Below are positions 1-11,108 of a stretch of 36,911 nt of DNA, in pieces; within the stretch, counting starts at the first letter, position 1; every line of letters begins with the position of its first letter. The translations under genes were made by a program, and so were the position numbers. Origin of the DNA: Chara braunii (lineage: Eukaryota; Streptophyta; Charophyceae; Charales; Characeae); the NCBI GenBank assembly GCA_003427395.1, contig BFEA01000516.1, forward strand, positions 889,767 through 926,677, written 5' to 3'. A model generated the notes under the pieces. It did no database searches. It had not been told where the DNA came from and worked only from the letters and a program-made list of their open reading frames with translations.

Positions 1-240
1 GAGGCAGAGCGAGTCAAGTGAGAGAGAGAGAGAAGAGGGGAGAAGCCATAGCCGCTATCTGGTTGAGACCCGTTGCGTGTGTGTGCGGCAGAGCCGCTGA
101 AGACAAACATTCTTGAATATCGATAATAATATTGGAGACAACATCTTCACGTGTTGATTGTATCTCGATTTGGCCTCTCGCGTGTGAACCCTCATGTGAA
201 GGTTCACTGATGTATGCGACGTTGAACTTTGCGAGTACTT

Positions 241-1274
241 GGCTCATTTCACATAACCCTCCTTAGGCCTATGATCTATTCCGTTGAGACCCTGAGCACC
301 ACCCCCGTATCTTCTGCAAAGGCTGAGGATCGAATATCCTGATCCCCCACCTGAAGGCCTTGTATGGTAGTATCAGCTCTCAGCATATCGGGCAGCACCT
401 CGACGTATAGCACATACAGGGCAGGTGACATAGGCATCCTTGCCTTACTTACCCGGTTGCATGGAGTGGAAGCGAGATATGGCCATTGATGCGGATCGCT
501 ACCATGGCTGTTTTTTTGTCAAGAGTTTCCCCACCCACCCTACAAACTCTTCTCACACCCCTCGTGCCCTTAATGCCTGCAGTAGAAAGCTCCACCGGAC
601 CCTATTGTAGGCTTTCTCGAAGTAGATGGATACAAGGGCAACCCTCTGGTCAGTGGCATTTGCCACTTCAAGCACCTGTTTGGTCAGCAGCAGGGAAGAG
701 GTTATCGATCTATCCGGAACAAAACCGGTCTGCGACCGGTGGATAACCGTTGGAGTGACAACCGAGATCCGGGTTGCCAGCACCTCAGATAGGATTTTGT
801 AATCTGTATTCAAGATGGCTAACGGCCTCCAATTCTTGATTTCCGCCTTATCCCCATTTTTGATGACAAGAGTAACATATGCCTCCCCAAAGCCTTCCGG
901 AAAGCATTTCCCTGTCAGGGCATCGGTATAGGCATCAGCCACATAATCGACAAACATACTAGGGAGCCCTTGAACATTTCCAAGGGGATGTCGTCAAGGC
1001 ACGGTAACTTCCCTCTCGGCAGGTCCATAATCGCCCGCCACACCTCCTCAGATGTAATTGGCCGGTCTAACTCTTCCTTCTGAGCTTGTAATAGGACGGA
1101 CCAAATATCATTCCACACAGCTTCCTTCGGCTCATGTGCCATGTCCCTCGCCGTCGATTGCTGCTCGTCAGTGAATAAGTACAAATAGAAGTCCGTAACA
1201 TATGCCAAAATATTGGCGATTGGGGTGGAAGGGGTGCTTAAGTTGTAGTACTTTGTACCGTGCGAAGAAAACAT
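241..1274 (-). pseudogene. LINE-C: decayed non-LTR retrotransposon reverse transcriptase fragment
   Basis: Reading leftwards, 1274-915 gives the pre-RT linker (LDRPITSEEVWRAIMDLPRG, then a GKxPCLDDIP stretch, normally GKAPGPDGIP). 957-553 continues, after a frameshift, with NWRPLAILNTDYKILSEVLA and SQTGFVPDRSI. Further frame changes give SPALYVLYVEVLP and finally SAFAEDTGVVLRVSTE followed by a stop near 277. These are fingers and palm blocks of a LINE reverse transcriptase. Motif A reads SIYFEKAYN, where the catalytic Asp is Tyr, and motif C reads FAED instead of FADD, so the enzyme is dead. No endonuclease domain or 3' tail was found. The sequence differs clearly from LINE-A and LINE-B, so it is a separate family. 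Nothing convincing is seen in 1-240. Confidence 0.85.
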
Positions 1275-1850
1275 CTTGAGCTTCTGTTATGACTGGTACG
1301 TTGAGAGTTTAAGCCTCTTGAAGTATTGTGAAATTGAGGGTCTCAACCCTGATAGGCACAGTAATCAAGCCTTGACTGTCAGCTATGATGATTCTGACTG
1401 AGAATTCAACCTGGGAATTCTTCTATTGGGTGTGTCTAGACCAGCCGCAGCAGGACCTGAGCAGCCACTTCCACCTGGCCTGCCGCTCCCGCATTGCCAT
1501 GGGTTACATAGTGGCACCACTCACCCCTAGCGAGCTACTAGCGTTGACTGGCCCTGGCCATCCTCAGCAGGCCACCGAAAGTGATGGCAACGCGATTAGA
1601 ACCCAGCACCTACGCGGTGCCATTCAGACATGAAACCTACTAAGGTAGCCGATGGGATCCCCTTCCCTTTCCCCCCTCCTGGCAGCCTTCACTTCAGACT
1701 GGCGTCAATTTTTCAGGTCCACCTTCACTTAGGGAAGCCTGGCCTTGTCTTCACCGGCGGCCAATTTGAGGACTGAGGCTGGAGCCTACTGCACTAAAAC
1801 AAGAGGCACATACTGCATCATAGCCACACATGGCCACATGAGAGGGTCGA

Positions 1851-1852
<2 letters not shown>
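1275..1852. other. No gene recognised
   Basis: Mixed-composition sequence with short open frames only, including one of 82 codons at 1385-1633 on the plus strand that resembles nothing I know. Around 1723-1737 the words CCACCTTCACTTAGGG resemble CCGCCTTCACTTAGGG in the gypsy LTRs at 5421 and 13365, hinting at a diverged LTR scrap. Confidence 0.4.
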
Positions 1853-1884
<32 letters not shown>

Positions 1885-1989
1885 AAACCCTACCAGTGTT
1901 AGTGTTGCTGGTAAGAGCAAACACCACTAACACCAGGGTGGAGACTCCATCTATTGGTGGGGAGCGTCTACTGGCCTTCTGAAGCAAAT
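1853..1989 (-). repeat. Short retroposon: LINE-A/B type 3' tail with poly(A)
   Basis: On the minus strand this reads GCTCCCCACCAATAGA (1950-1965), then a hairpin with 9-bp stem GTGTTAGTG (1925-1933 pairing with 1896-1904), then about 26 A (plus-strand T tract 1853-1878). LINE-A and LINE-B end with the same modules. Homology reaches at least the CCAGTAGACGCTCCCC stretch, so this is either a severely 5'-truncated LINE copy or a SINE sharing a LINE tail. A weak duplication (GGGTCGATC at the poly-T side, AGGTCGACA near 1988) suggests a right edge near 1989, but it is not decisive. Confidence 0.65.
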
Positions 1990-4303
1990 TAAGGTCGACA
2001 AGAAGGAGAACTGTCCACTAATCTAAGCCAAAAGACTGCAACAGCGCCAGAAAGTGGCAGCCCTCAGAGTTTGACCACTACATTGAGGCCAACAGAACTC
2101 ACGTCGAGGAAGGAAGGGATTCCACTAGGGAGAGGGATGCTATGGAGGGGAGATGAAAAATGTACAAAATGGGGTGGGTTGGGTACATCCAATGACAGGG
2201 AACTATTGCAAGGAAGTGGAAACAGATGAAGATGTGTGAAAGATAAAGGCACAATTAACTCTCACCTTCATTATTCCTTTTGCTCTTTTGTAGCTCAGCA
2301 GTCAGTCTCTTCACGTGAATCGACCTTGACCTGGGCATGATGATCCAAACAATGACTGTCAGAAGTTCAGAACCATCTTGTTTTTACCCACTCGATTCTT
2401 CTTTTAGCAGATTAGGTTGCTACGATCCTGCTCAATTCGCAACAGAAGAGAACTTTGAGACTACGAAATACTTCGCAACGCCAGAAGGAGTGGATTTAGA
2501 CCAGAAAAGAAGAATGAAGAATGGAAGGAGAAGAAGAAGAACATAAGATTGAATCAATGTCATCTGGGTTTTCCTCTTGCCATCATAATCTGCCTCACAC
2601 AATCGCCTCCTCATCTTATAAGCAGTTGAATACAACAAAAAACAAATGAATGAACAAGAATCAATGTCCAAGTTATCCCCTTTACTGCCACCTGAAATGA
2701 CCCGCACAGAATCAGTCCGAGTTTTCTGAAGTTTCTGTGCATTGCTGCTTGCCAGCCTGATTTGCTGAGATTTCCATGTTTTGAGTGTGATTGCTGTTTG
2801 CCTGTGTGTCTCTAAATCTCGATCTGATGATTGCCATGTCGTGAACTACCTCTGTCCTCGTGCTGTGTTTTCTGTGTCTCGGTAGGAGTAGGACTGAAAT
2901 CGGACACCAGACGGACTTCTTTGGAAGGCCAGGACGAACAAGGATGGAATTTGAGATTTTCAAGTACCCAGTAAGGATTTTCCAACGACTCGGGTATGCC
3001 CAATTGAGTCCAGTAGGCTTAGAAAGGTCCAATACCTTCCAAAAGAGGCCATGATGGTTCATCACCCATGTGCCATTAGATTTCAGATTAGGTTCAGGAA
3101 CGAGGATGCAGACTGCAATGATGTTCCTGCCAAAAGGCAGAAACTTTGGGTAGGTCCACTGCACCAGTAGAGGCAGTAGTACCTGGCCAGGGAAGGGCTG
3201 GAGTCCGAAAGTCAAGAATACATCAACGAGAAGGCAGGAACATTTTGTCCAGCAGCCATGCAGCTGCTCAATGCAGAGGGTGAGTAAGATGGATCTCTGG
3301 GAAGCACTGGAGCTGGAGGGTGAAGAGGAAGACCTACTTGGCTATGGAGATGTGGTAGTTGAGGGGTGCAGGCCTAGGCCATGGAGTTAAGAGGGAGAAG
3401 TACCGCAAGCTAGGCTATGAAGAAGGGAGGACAAACTAGAGGTCGAGGGAGATGAAGGGGAGGGTCAATTTCAGTTATAGCTAGGCCATGGGAAAGTGGC
3501 TTGCGGTTATAGCTGTCTCTTTCAATGGCCGGTCGCTGACTGCGGCTAGAACGATGCTGACAGGTGCTGGTGGGGACACCCCCTCTGTAACCCGTAGCAG
3601 ATGGGAGCTTGAGGCCTGGGGGAGTGTCTAGAGAAGGGACAGTGATCCCTACTGACTCTAATAGTCATGCCATCAGGATAGTCAGAAGGCAAGCTGCTGA
3701 GGAGATGGCTACTTCGTAATCAGTTTTGCTGGAGGGAGGATGGTGGGTGGTTATTCCTCAGTGGACGGTTTCTATCATGACTCTCCATAGCTTTCTCTGG
3801 AGTTCTCAAAATTGGAGCATATCTCATCACCAAAGCTGGCAGGGTGTTTTGTCTGAGAGGGGGGTTGTTGTTTAAAAAGTGGAGCACTGCCCTGCCGGGG
3901 CATCACATTGGTGGGAAGTGCATGTTCCTAAGGGGCTAGGGGCGGATAAGTGGGTTTGCCCTATCTGGGGCCAAGGTGGGTAGTTGGGGTGGTACTCAAC
4001 TCCAGCGGAGGCAGGTAGTGGCAAGTGGTATTCTCTGAAGGAGGGGGAGGTGAAGCATCTGCCCTACTCCACGGAGGGTCGGGACATAAAGGTTATGTGA
4101 GCTGCTGTCATGCGGGGGTCTACTTTTGGAGGGAGCTGCAAGCCCTTGAGGGAGCAAAGGTGGAGTTCGTGGTCTGTCTCCTCTTGATGGAGGCCAGGTA
4201 AGGACAGGTTTTGCCTTCTCTAGTACAATTGGGGGCTGCAAGGGTAGGTACGGGAGGTCGCTGTGGTGGAGTCATCATAAAATGGAACTTCTGGATTTGT
4301 TGG
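1990..4303. other. Long region without a recognisable gene
   Basis: A 167-codon open frame lies on the minus strand at 2712-3215, but the plus strand of the same stretch is also largely open and neither translation matches a family I recognise. 3230-4300 is purine-rich with many stops. The tract just downstream is A-rich, so part of 3.2-4.3 kb could be the 3' part of an old plus-strand retroposon. No RNA gene or clean repeat boundary was seen. Confidence 0.4.
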
Positions 4304-4331
4304 AAAAAAAAAAAAGAAAAAAGAAGAAAAA
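4304..4331 (+). repeat. A-rich tract, possible retroposon 3' end
   Basis: A run of about 12 A followed by interrupted A/G sequence, after GGATTTGTTGG. It could be the decayed poly(A) of a plus-strand retroposon or simple low complexity; no target duplication was found. Confidence 0.35.
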
Positions 4332-4502
4332 ATCCTCTGTAGAACTCCATGATCGTTCAGAAGCAGAAAGTTCAGCAGTCTTTTACGTTGTTCTCAACCG
4401 AAGCCAGGTAATGGCCCAGGTATCTCAAATGGTTCTGTATATTTCCATACAGGATGCTGGGTCCGGTTCCCAGCATGCGCTGCTCCCAAGACTAGTTTGG
4501 AA

Positions 4503-5493
4503 TGCAACGAAAATGAGCAATAGCGAGATGACAATATACAGATTGCATGACAATATACAGATTGCACAATCACATCGAAAGCCAGATCGTATCACAGTGT
4601 TCAGAAAGCAGCATCACACCAATATGACACCAATGGAGAATCGTAGTACTGAAAACCAATGTCAATGAGAGCTTGCTCTCACCACCATCAACATATGTAT
4701 GCAGTTACTATCTCCCTACTTGGCGCTCGGCGCCCAGACACAGCTACTACTAGCCTACTAATTGACAATGCAACTGTTGACGTCAGCAGCCTCCAAAGGA
4801 CTTGAAGATGTCGCCCATGCAGACCATCGCGAATAACATGTATGTGCCCTCACATCATCATCATCATCATCCTTCTCTCTCTCCCTCGTCTTACTCCCAC
4901 GTCTTCCCATCTTGTACACCCGAAGACCACCCCTGTGCCTCACTGTACATCCCAGCCCGCCAGCTATGGAGGCTGGGCTATGGTGCTGCCCTCAGCAGCG
5001 CCCTCCTCCTTGCACGACCGCACGTGCTTGCACGTCGCCTCTCAGCGCTAGCAGCAGCCCACGAGCTTCAGCTCCAGCAGCGCTGCCGCCAGCATGCGAG
5101 TGCCCAAATGAGCTTCCAGGCCACAAGCTCTTTCCTATATGGAAAGAGCCTGGCTGGCCTGGGCCTGGGCCCAGAAGCTTCCGGTAGGCCCCAGGATGCT
5201 GCGCCTCTGGTGCGGCTACTGGGCCTCATTCAGTTGGGCCTCCCAACTGTCTGTGTATGAGGCTGCGAATCTCGTCCAGGGCCTGCACTTTGGGAATTGC
5301 CTAGAAGGCCGTGGAAATTCCTTGCTTCCCGGCCTGTGTTTCCTCAACCAACTGGCGTGACGAAACTGCCTGGACCCCAAATACGATTTTGACAACTTAG
5401 GGCCTCTCGTAATTTGTTAGGCCCGCCTTCACTTAGGGCGGGCACATTTGCAGCAGGGGGCCCTCAGGCCTGCCGAGGACCCAGATCCTCGCA
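4503..5493 (-). repeat. 3' LTR of the chromovirus
   Basis: Direct repeat of 12433-13434 with scattered substitutions and small indels. It has TG...CA ends: TGCGAGGATC at 5493 on the minus strand and TTCGTTGCA at 4503. It contains a private 19-nt tandem duplication near 4526-4567 (ATGACAATATACAGATTGC twice) and lacks an ~11-bp stretch present in the other LTR after GGCGCCCAG. A (CAT)n run at 4853-4870 and a short hairpin (GCCCGC/GCGGGC around TTCACTTAG, about 5421-5443) occur in both LTRs. Confidence 0.92.
5127..5149. promoter_or_regulatory. LTR palindrome centred on TATAT, possible core promoter or factor site
   Basis: GCTCTTTCC - TATAT - GGAAAGAGC: a perfect 9-bp inverted repeat around a TATA-like core. 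The same palindrome is kept intact at 13051-13073 in the other LTR although nearby bases differ. It could be the U3 TATA element or a dimeric protein site; function is inferred only from conservation and symmetry. Confidence 0.4.
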
Positions 5494-6786
5494 TTCCCTC
5501 CTCCTTTTCTTCGATAGTCCTCTGAGAAGTCCTGATGTAACAGGCTGCTTCCCTTTTAGCTTTCTCTCGTAACTTGAGATAATTTGGGAAGCAGTCTTCA
5601 TTAATTCCTCTCTTGTGAACCACCGATCTTCTTGAGGATCAATGTGATGTCTGAACCGCACTCGGTATTGCATCTATGGCTTTGGCGGTCGGCCTCTTCC
5701 TGGAGGTTTGGGCACAGGCATCAGCTTGTGCTCGATGATATCATCAATGTCGATGTGTCCGTCCATGGTTGGGGGCAGCATTGCTCTTCTGGAGGGAAAC
5801 TGATCTGTAGCAGCGAAAGGTGCCAACTTGGATGCATGGAAAACAGGGTAAGTACGCAAGTGTGCAGGAATGTGAATCACGTATGAAGGCCCATCCGGTC
5901 GGTCCCCTACAATGTTTAAAATCTCCCAGGGCCCGAAGTACTGTGGCATCAGTTTACGTGAAATCCAAAACTCTTGACCTAGTTCAGATGACTTTACCCA
6001 GACTCTATCACCTACCTAAAAGTTAGAGGGCCGTCTATGTTTATTCTCATATGCGATCATAGCATCCTGAGACTTTCTGATATGTTCGACGGCCTGCTGC
6101 AGCATCTGTTCATAATTAACAGCAAACTCTCTGCTGCCAGGTGCTGCAGTGGGTTGCCTTCCTGGAAGCAGAAAGTTGAGGGCAGTTATGGGCTTCCAAC
6201 CAAGGTGTAGCTGGTTGGGGGTCATACCAGTAGTACTGTGCACAACATTGTTGTACAGGCTGGCGACGAGAGGTAACTTCTCATCCCAGTCATCCTGACT
6301 TGGCTTAATATAATGCCGAAGCAGGTGATGTACTACCCGGTTCATTTGTTCTGCCTGGCCATTTGACTCAGGGTGGTTCCCTTATGCCATTTGCAGCTTG
6401 GTACCCATTTGCTCAGCTGTCGTCTGCCACAGTTCGCTGGTAAACCTTACATCGCTATCACTTACTATCGACGTAGGTAATCCAAAATCCCTGACCCAGT
6501 TATCCAGAAATAGTTTGATGACATAGTCAGTTTTAGCATTTTCTGGCATAGCGATATGTCTTGCATACTTAGTAAAGCGGTCCACTATTACGAAGATGTG
6601 CCTTTTTCCAGACTTACTGGTCACAAGAGTATCCATGAAGTCCATGGACACACTCTGACCAGGACCTTCAGGAATCGGCAAGGGCTTGATGAGCCCAAGC
6701 GGAGCCTGAGTCCTAGGTTTGTCCCTTTGGCAAACCTGGCAAGTTTTAACGTACGTTTTCGCATCTTTCATCATAGTGGGCCACAA
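5464..6786 (-). pseudogene. Chromovirus integrase and chromodomain (pol C-terminus)
   Basis: From 6786 leftwards: WPTMMKDAKTYVKTCQVCQR (end of the HHCC zinc domain), the catalytic core with Asp in SMDFMDTL and Asp in IVSDSDVRFTS, then a TAA, then the Glu block HPESNGQAEQMNR. After a TAG near 6016 comes VGDRVWVKSSELGQ and the GPWEI...YPVFHASKL block, another TAG near 5674, and a chromodomain-like end (QYRVRFRHHIDP, then a DRWFTREELMKTA block). The three stops are in frame, so the original ORF is otherwise continuous; a one-base frameshift near 6786 separates it from RNase H. In chromoviruses this C-terminal chromodomain is thought to steer integration to particular chromatin. The D,D,E residues survive, but the protein cannot be made whole. 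Confidence 0.9.
5494..5512 (-). promoter_or_regulatory. Polypurine tract of the chromovirus
   Basis: The minus strand reads GAAGAAAAGGAGGAGGGAA directly before the TG that starts the 3' LTR at 5493. This is the expected position and composition for the plus-strand DNA primer of an LTR retrotransposon. Confidence 0.85.
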
Positions 6787-8630
6787 AATTTTTGCACTAG
6801 GTTAGCTGAAATCTGTTTATAACCAAAATGTCCAGTTGCATTGTGACACGCACCTAGAAACAAACTACGCAAAGACTCTCTGTTAGGCACACACAGTCTT
6901 TTATTCCCTGCCTTTTCAAGAAACAGCAAGCCGTCTACCATCGTAAATTCATCCAAAGTCACTTTGTCCTTTGCTTGGAATTTACGAATGATCTTAGACA
7001 TAACTGAATCTTGTTGATAGGCTTCCACCAATGATCGAGTTAGATCGTTAGATATGCCAAATTCAGTTACTAACGCGCCCAGATAATCTGCCCGACGAGA
7101 TAATGCATCAACCACTTTGTTGTACTCCCCCTTGATTGGATCAAATTGATAGTCATACATGTCTATCACTTGTATCCATCGCTTGAGTGCATTAGAGAGC
7201 ACAGGTTGTGTCTTGATCCAGCGCAAGGTCTCATGGTCAGATCTCACGTAGAAGAAGATGCCTAGGAGATAATGTCTCCAATGAACCAGCGCTCTATATA
7301 GGGCATAGAGCTCACGCTCATACGTGGACTTTGCTAGCTTTTGAGACGGCATTTTCTTACTCATATACTCGATTGGTCTCAACTTTGGCCCCTCCTTTTG
7401 CGCAAGGACCGCGCCTATGCCATGTTGGCTGGCGTCTGTGGTCACAACAAAGGGTTTATCAGGATCAGGAAGTTTGAGGACTTCATAGTGGGTAAGAGCA
7501 TACTTCGGTTTCCTGAAGGTCGCCTCACACTCTTCAGTCCACTCCCAAGGGGTGTCACGTCGAGTTAGATCTGTTAATGGGGAAGCTATAGTACTATAGT
7601 TCTTAACAAATGGACGATAGTAGTCAGTCATCCCCAAAAACGATATGGCCTCAGTAACAGTCTGAGGTCTGGGCCAGTCATGCATGCTGGCCACCTTAGC
7701 ATCATCCGGCCTCAATCCATCTGCTAAGATTTCATGACCCAAGTACAAGATCTTGGTGCGACCGAACTCGCATTTCTCCAAGTTAACTTTGTATTGGTGC
7801 TATCTTAGGAGACCTAGCACTATTTTCAAGTGCTCAGCGTGCTCCTCTACAGTCCTACTAAAGATAAGAATATTGTCGAGGTACATGACGATAAACTTGT
7901 CTAAGTACTCATGAAACATTATATTCATCGTGTGTTGGAATGCACCAGGTGCATTGCATAGGCCAAAGGGCATCACCACAAACTTGTACAGACCGTACCT
8001 AGTCTGAAATGCGGTTTTGTGCCGGTCCTCAGGTCTAATGGCAATTTGATGGTATCCGAACTTCAGATCTATCTTGGTGAAGTATCAGCATCCCTGCACT
8101 CTATTCAGGAGGTCGTTGATGAGAGGTAGGGGCTCCACGTTCTTAACGGTGATGGCATTGAGGCCCCTATAGTCAATGCACATCCTCAGGGTACCTCCCT
8201 TCTTTGGGACAAATAAGACCGGAGCACCGTAAGGGGAGGTACTAGGCCGAATCCATCCCTTTTCTGTTAGCTCCTTGAGCTGGTGGCGGAGCTCATCCAA
8301 CTCTGCAGGAGCCATCCTATAGGTTCGTCCTCTAGGCACCTTGCTACCTGGGACAACCTCGACTGCATGGACCACCTCCCTTTCTACCACGCCTGTGGGA
8401 TCCTAAAAAAGGTCTGAATGTTGCACGACGACTGATTCTATCTCTGGGGGTGTTTTAACGGCCTCCTCTTTTTCAGAGACAAAGACTAGATACATGCCCT
8501 CCTCGCGATTCTGCTTGTAGTAGTTATAGAAAGAGGAAGCACACATGCAGCCGTAGTTCTCCACTAGACTGTTAGCCTTATACTTCTGCAGTCTAACGGT
8601 CCTACCATTTGGCAACTTGTGTATCAACAC
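6771..8630 (-). pseudogene. Chromovirus reverse transcriptase and RNase H
   Basis: The linker 8630-8403 leads into RT from 8390: [20 protein letters not shown] and [18 protein letters not shown] replaces an expected codon before YFTKIDLKFGYHQI (motif A), followed by MPFGLCNAPGAFQ (motif B) and MYLDNILIFS (motif C, normally YLDD or YVDD). A TAG interrupts just before HQYKVNLEKCEFG near 7800. RNase H follows with TTDASQHGIGAVL, a YERELYAL helix, SDHETLRW and VVDALSRR, and the ORF ends with the first His residues of the integrase zinc domain. The second catalytic Asp of RT is Asn, so polymerase activity would be lost even without the stops. Order and motifs are typical Ty3/gypsy. Confidence 0.92.
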
Positions 8631-8648
8631 CTTCCTATCCCAATCAAA

Positions 8649-9161
8649 CTAAGGTTGCGCGACCTCGAGGTAGTACATGCCTAGTAGCATATCGAAGGGC
8701 AATTCGTCGCTGACGAGGAATGAGATCTTATGTCTCACTTCCCCTCCTCTATAAGAAAAGGAACAGACTACGTTCTTGACATAGTCCTTTACTACCATCT
8801 GGTGCTTGTTGGCTAGCGTAGAAGCTACAATTCTGCTAAGCCACTGCACTTGGTCCCCTAAGTGCAGTCTATCCACACAAGCACGACTGATGAAGTTTCA
8901 TGTAGAGCCTATGTCTGCGAAGACGCCAACTTTGCGGCCACCTACATCAACCTCTACCACAAAATGTTCACCCTTTGGACCTCTACTGATCATCGCCCAA
9001 GAGTCTCTGGGGTCCTTCCCTGACCACTCAGTCTCTAACTCTTCTAGGGCCTCAGACACATCTCTCGAACAGAGCGTCGGTGGGTCTGAATGTGTTTGCG
9101 GGGCGATACATGGGTCACTAGCCCTGGCCAACGACTGAAGTGGGGAAGGCAACATTACCAC
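8649..9161 (-). pseudogene. Chromovirus aspartic protease region
   Basis: 9161-8898 ends in HFVVEVDVGGRKVGVFADIGST, then an in-frame TGA, then NFISRACVDRLHLG in the next segment, finishing with LPFDMLLGMYYLEVAQP. This is the retropepsin-like layout (beta strand, DTGST, NFIS, and a C-terminal D(M/V)LLGM block). The active-site triplet is DIG instead of DTG (ACA to ATA), and the codon after GST has become TGA, as expected for CGA to TGA. The enzyme would have processed the polyprotein; this copy is inactive. Confidence 0.82.
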
Positions 9162-9298
9162 TTCAGCGCGAGTAAGCGCGGCTAAAACTCCTACTGGCCT
9201 GAGGTGTTTCCCTGCGATGTGCTCGCAGAAGCACTGCCAGGGTTCGAAGATAAGCCCACCACCATTGGAGAGGCTACCTTCGTAGTGACCTTCTTACC

Positions 9299-11108
9299 TC
9301 AAAACGTTCTAGATGTGTGGCCATAATTGCCACGGTTCATACACGTGCCCCTGGCAGCTCGGTACCTCCATACCTCGTAATCTAAACCAAGTTTTACCCA
9401 TGCGGGTGTTCCTTGGTCGCCCTGACCCGTGGCCCGTGCTACCTTCTTTTTCCTGGTCCCCCTAGCCTTTTCCTTCATAGGGGCCACGACTCCCCCATCC
9501 GAAATCTCACTGGCCCCATCATGCTCTGTCTCATCCCCTAGATCTGAGAACTCGTCAATCTCCGTTGTTTGACCATCGTGGTCAACGAACATTAACCGAC
9601 CCTTCTTCTTCCAGTTTTGGGGAAGCCTCTTCTTCCTACCATCTCCTTGACTTTGATGCGCGGACCCCAGTTTTGCCTCTATATCTAAAGTCTTCTTGCT
9701 GAAGGAGGCGAAGTTGTGCTGCTCGACATAAGCCTCATCCACCATCTTTGTCGTAACCTCTGAAGGCAGACATCTTAGGTAATCCGTGAGGAGAACCTGC
9801 TGGTCATAGCGCACACCAGGTACCACGAGCAGACGTTCTACGGTATCTGTGAGCTCTCGAACATTCTTGTACCTTCTGGCACAAAGACTGTTGATTGCGT
9901 TTGTGGCCTTTTGAGCCCCTTGAGGGTCATGCCACCTATTGTACACGGACCGTACAAACTCTTCCAATGTTTGGGCCTGGGCCCAGGCATCGAAGTTCTG
10001 ACCGTAGCCCTACTGCTGCACGAGGCCATTCAACCAGCGGGCTGCTGACCCCTCTAGAAAGGAGGCAGCCACTACAACTTCTTGCTCCCGCCTGGTAAGC
10101 TTGTGCCTCACATAGGTAGGCACCGTCCTTACCCAGGTATCCAATTCCTCATCCTTCTTCCTGTCGCCAGAAAAGGGCTTAGGACTCAGCAAGGGTATTT
10201 TGGGCATCCACTGCATGGGCTGCATTGGCCAAGGAGATTGCGGCAGTGGCTGCATAGCCACCGAGACAGGTTGCTGCATACGAACCTGAGCCTGACTTGA
10301 CAGTGGGACTCTAGTAACCACTGTCGTGGATGGTACGACAGAAGTTCTAAGAACCGGACCACTAACAACTAGTTGACTACCCGAAGGGCGGATGCCAAAC
10401 ATAGGAGAGAAGGATGGCCCTCCTAGCAATAGCGTCCCTGAGGGGCCCGCACCGGAAGGGGGAGCTACAGCATACCGAGGCTGCCTCAACATGGGACGAG
10501 GAGCCTGCAGTGCAGCCAGAATCTGCTTCTGGCCTGCCACTAGTTCGGCCAACACTTCCTGCTGAACAACCTGCGCTTCAGCCACGCAGAGGAGAGAGTT
10601 ACGTAGCGCTCTCATCGCAGGGTCAAGTGTTGACTCATCTAATGCTTCTAATATGCCTAGCTCCTGTCTCCTACTCCCTAGTCTGTTTTTTTCTCAAAAT
10701 AGCTCACTCTCTCCTCACTGCTGCCTCTCTCAATTGCCGTTCCAACTCATCATGAAGTTCCTCTGCCTGGAGGATCTCATAATCCTCTGGTGTGAGTGGC
10801 ATCTGTTGGCTGACTTGTGAGCCAACAGATTGACTAACAGAACTCTGAAAGATACCCTGACTGACACCTGACGAAGAGGCCTGGGGCAAGGCCTGTGACA
10901 CTATAGAGGAGGTAGCCATCGCAACCTCAACTTGAACTCTAGCATCCGCTAGTCTTGCTGCTGCAAGTGTCAGTTCAGCGTTGGTTGCCGCTGTCCTAGC
11001 CCTTTCTAATATCGTCCTTTCCCTGGCTTCCCTTCGCAGCCGGCTTTCCTTTCCCTGGCCTAACTCCAAGAAGGTAATCGGTTGACTGAGTGCAGTTCTA
11101 CGAGTCAC
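9299..11108 (-). pseudogene. Chromovirus gag
   Basis: Three broken frames (11108-10704, 10615-10010, 9967-9299) form a capsid-type protein. The first is Ala/Glu/Arg-rich and helical with a Ser/Gln-rich stretch. The second is Pro/Gln-rich and ends in the retrotransposon gag domain (KPFSGDRKKDEELDTWV... and AASFLEGSAARWLNGL). The third continues the domain (FVRSVYNRWHDPQGAQKA, then DYLRCLPSEV), has a basic linker, and ends in a degenerate zinc knuckle CMNRGNYGHTSRTF, where CX2CX4HX4C has lost its second and fourth Cys. Gag would package the RNA in cytoplasmic particles. Frame breaks near 10.65 kb and 10.0 kb make it non-functional. Confidence 0.83.

Noticed and set aside
14-247. 77-codon minus-strand frame at the window start
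   Set aside because: No LINE or other motif; it may be decayed LINE-C sequence but cannot be supported.
2822-2860. Another CTGATGA string as a hammerhead core
   Set aside because: No stem II hairpin followed by GAAA; the same holds for CTGATGA at about 13757.
2712-3215. 167-codon minus-strand frame as a gene
   Set aside because: The opposite strand is similarly open, and there is no recognisable domain or expression signal; described only as part of the unassigned region.
4802-5260. Plus-strand frames of 60-170 codons in both LTRs, including His-rich runs
   Set aside because: They lie antisense in the LTRs, the His/Ile runs come from (CAT)n, and the lengths differ between the two LTR copies because of indels.
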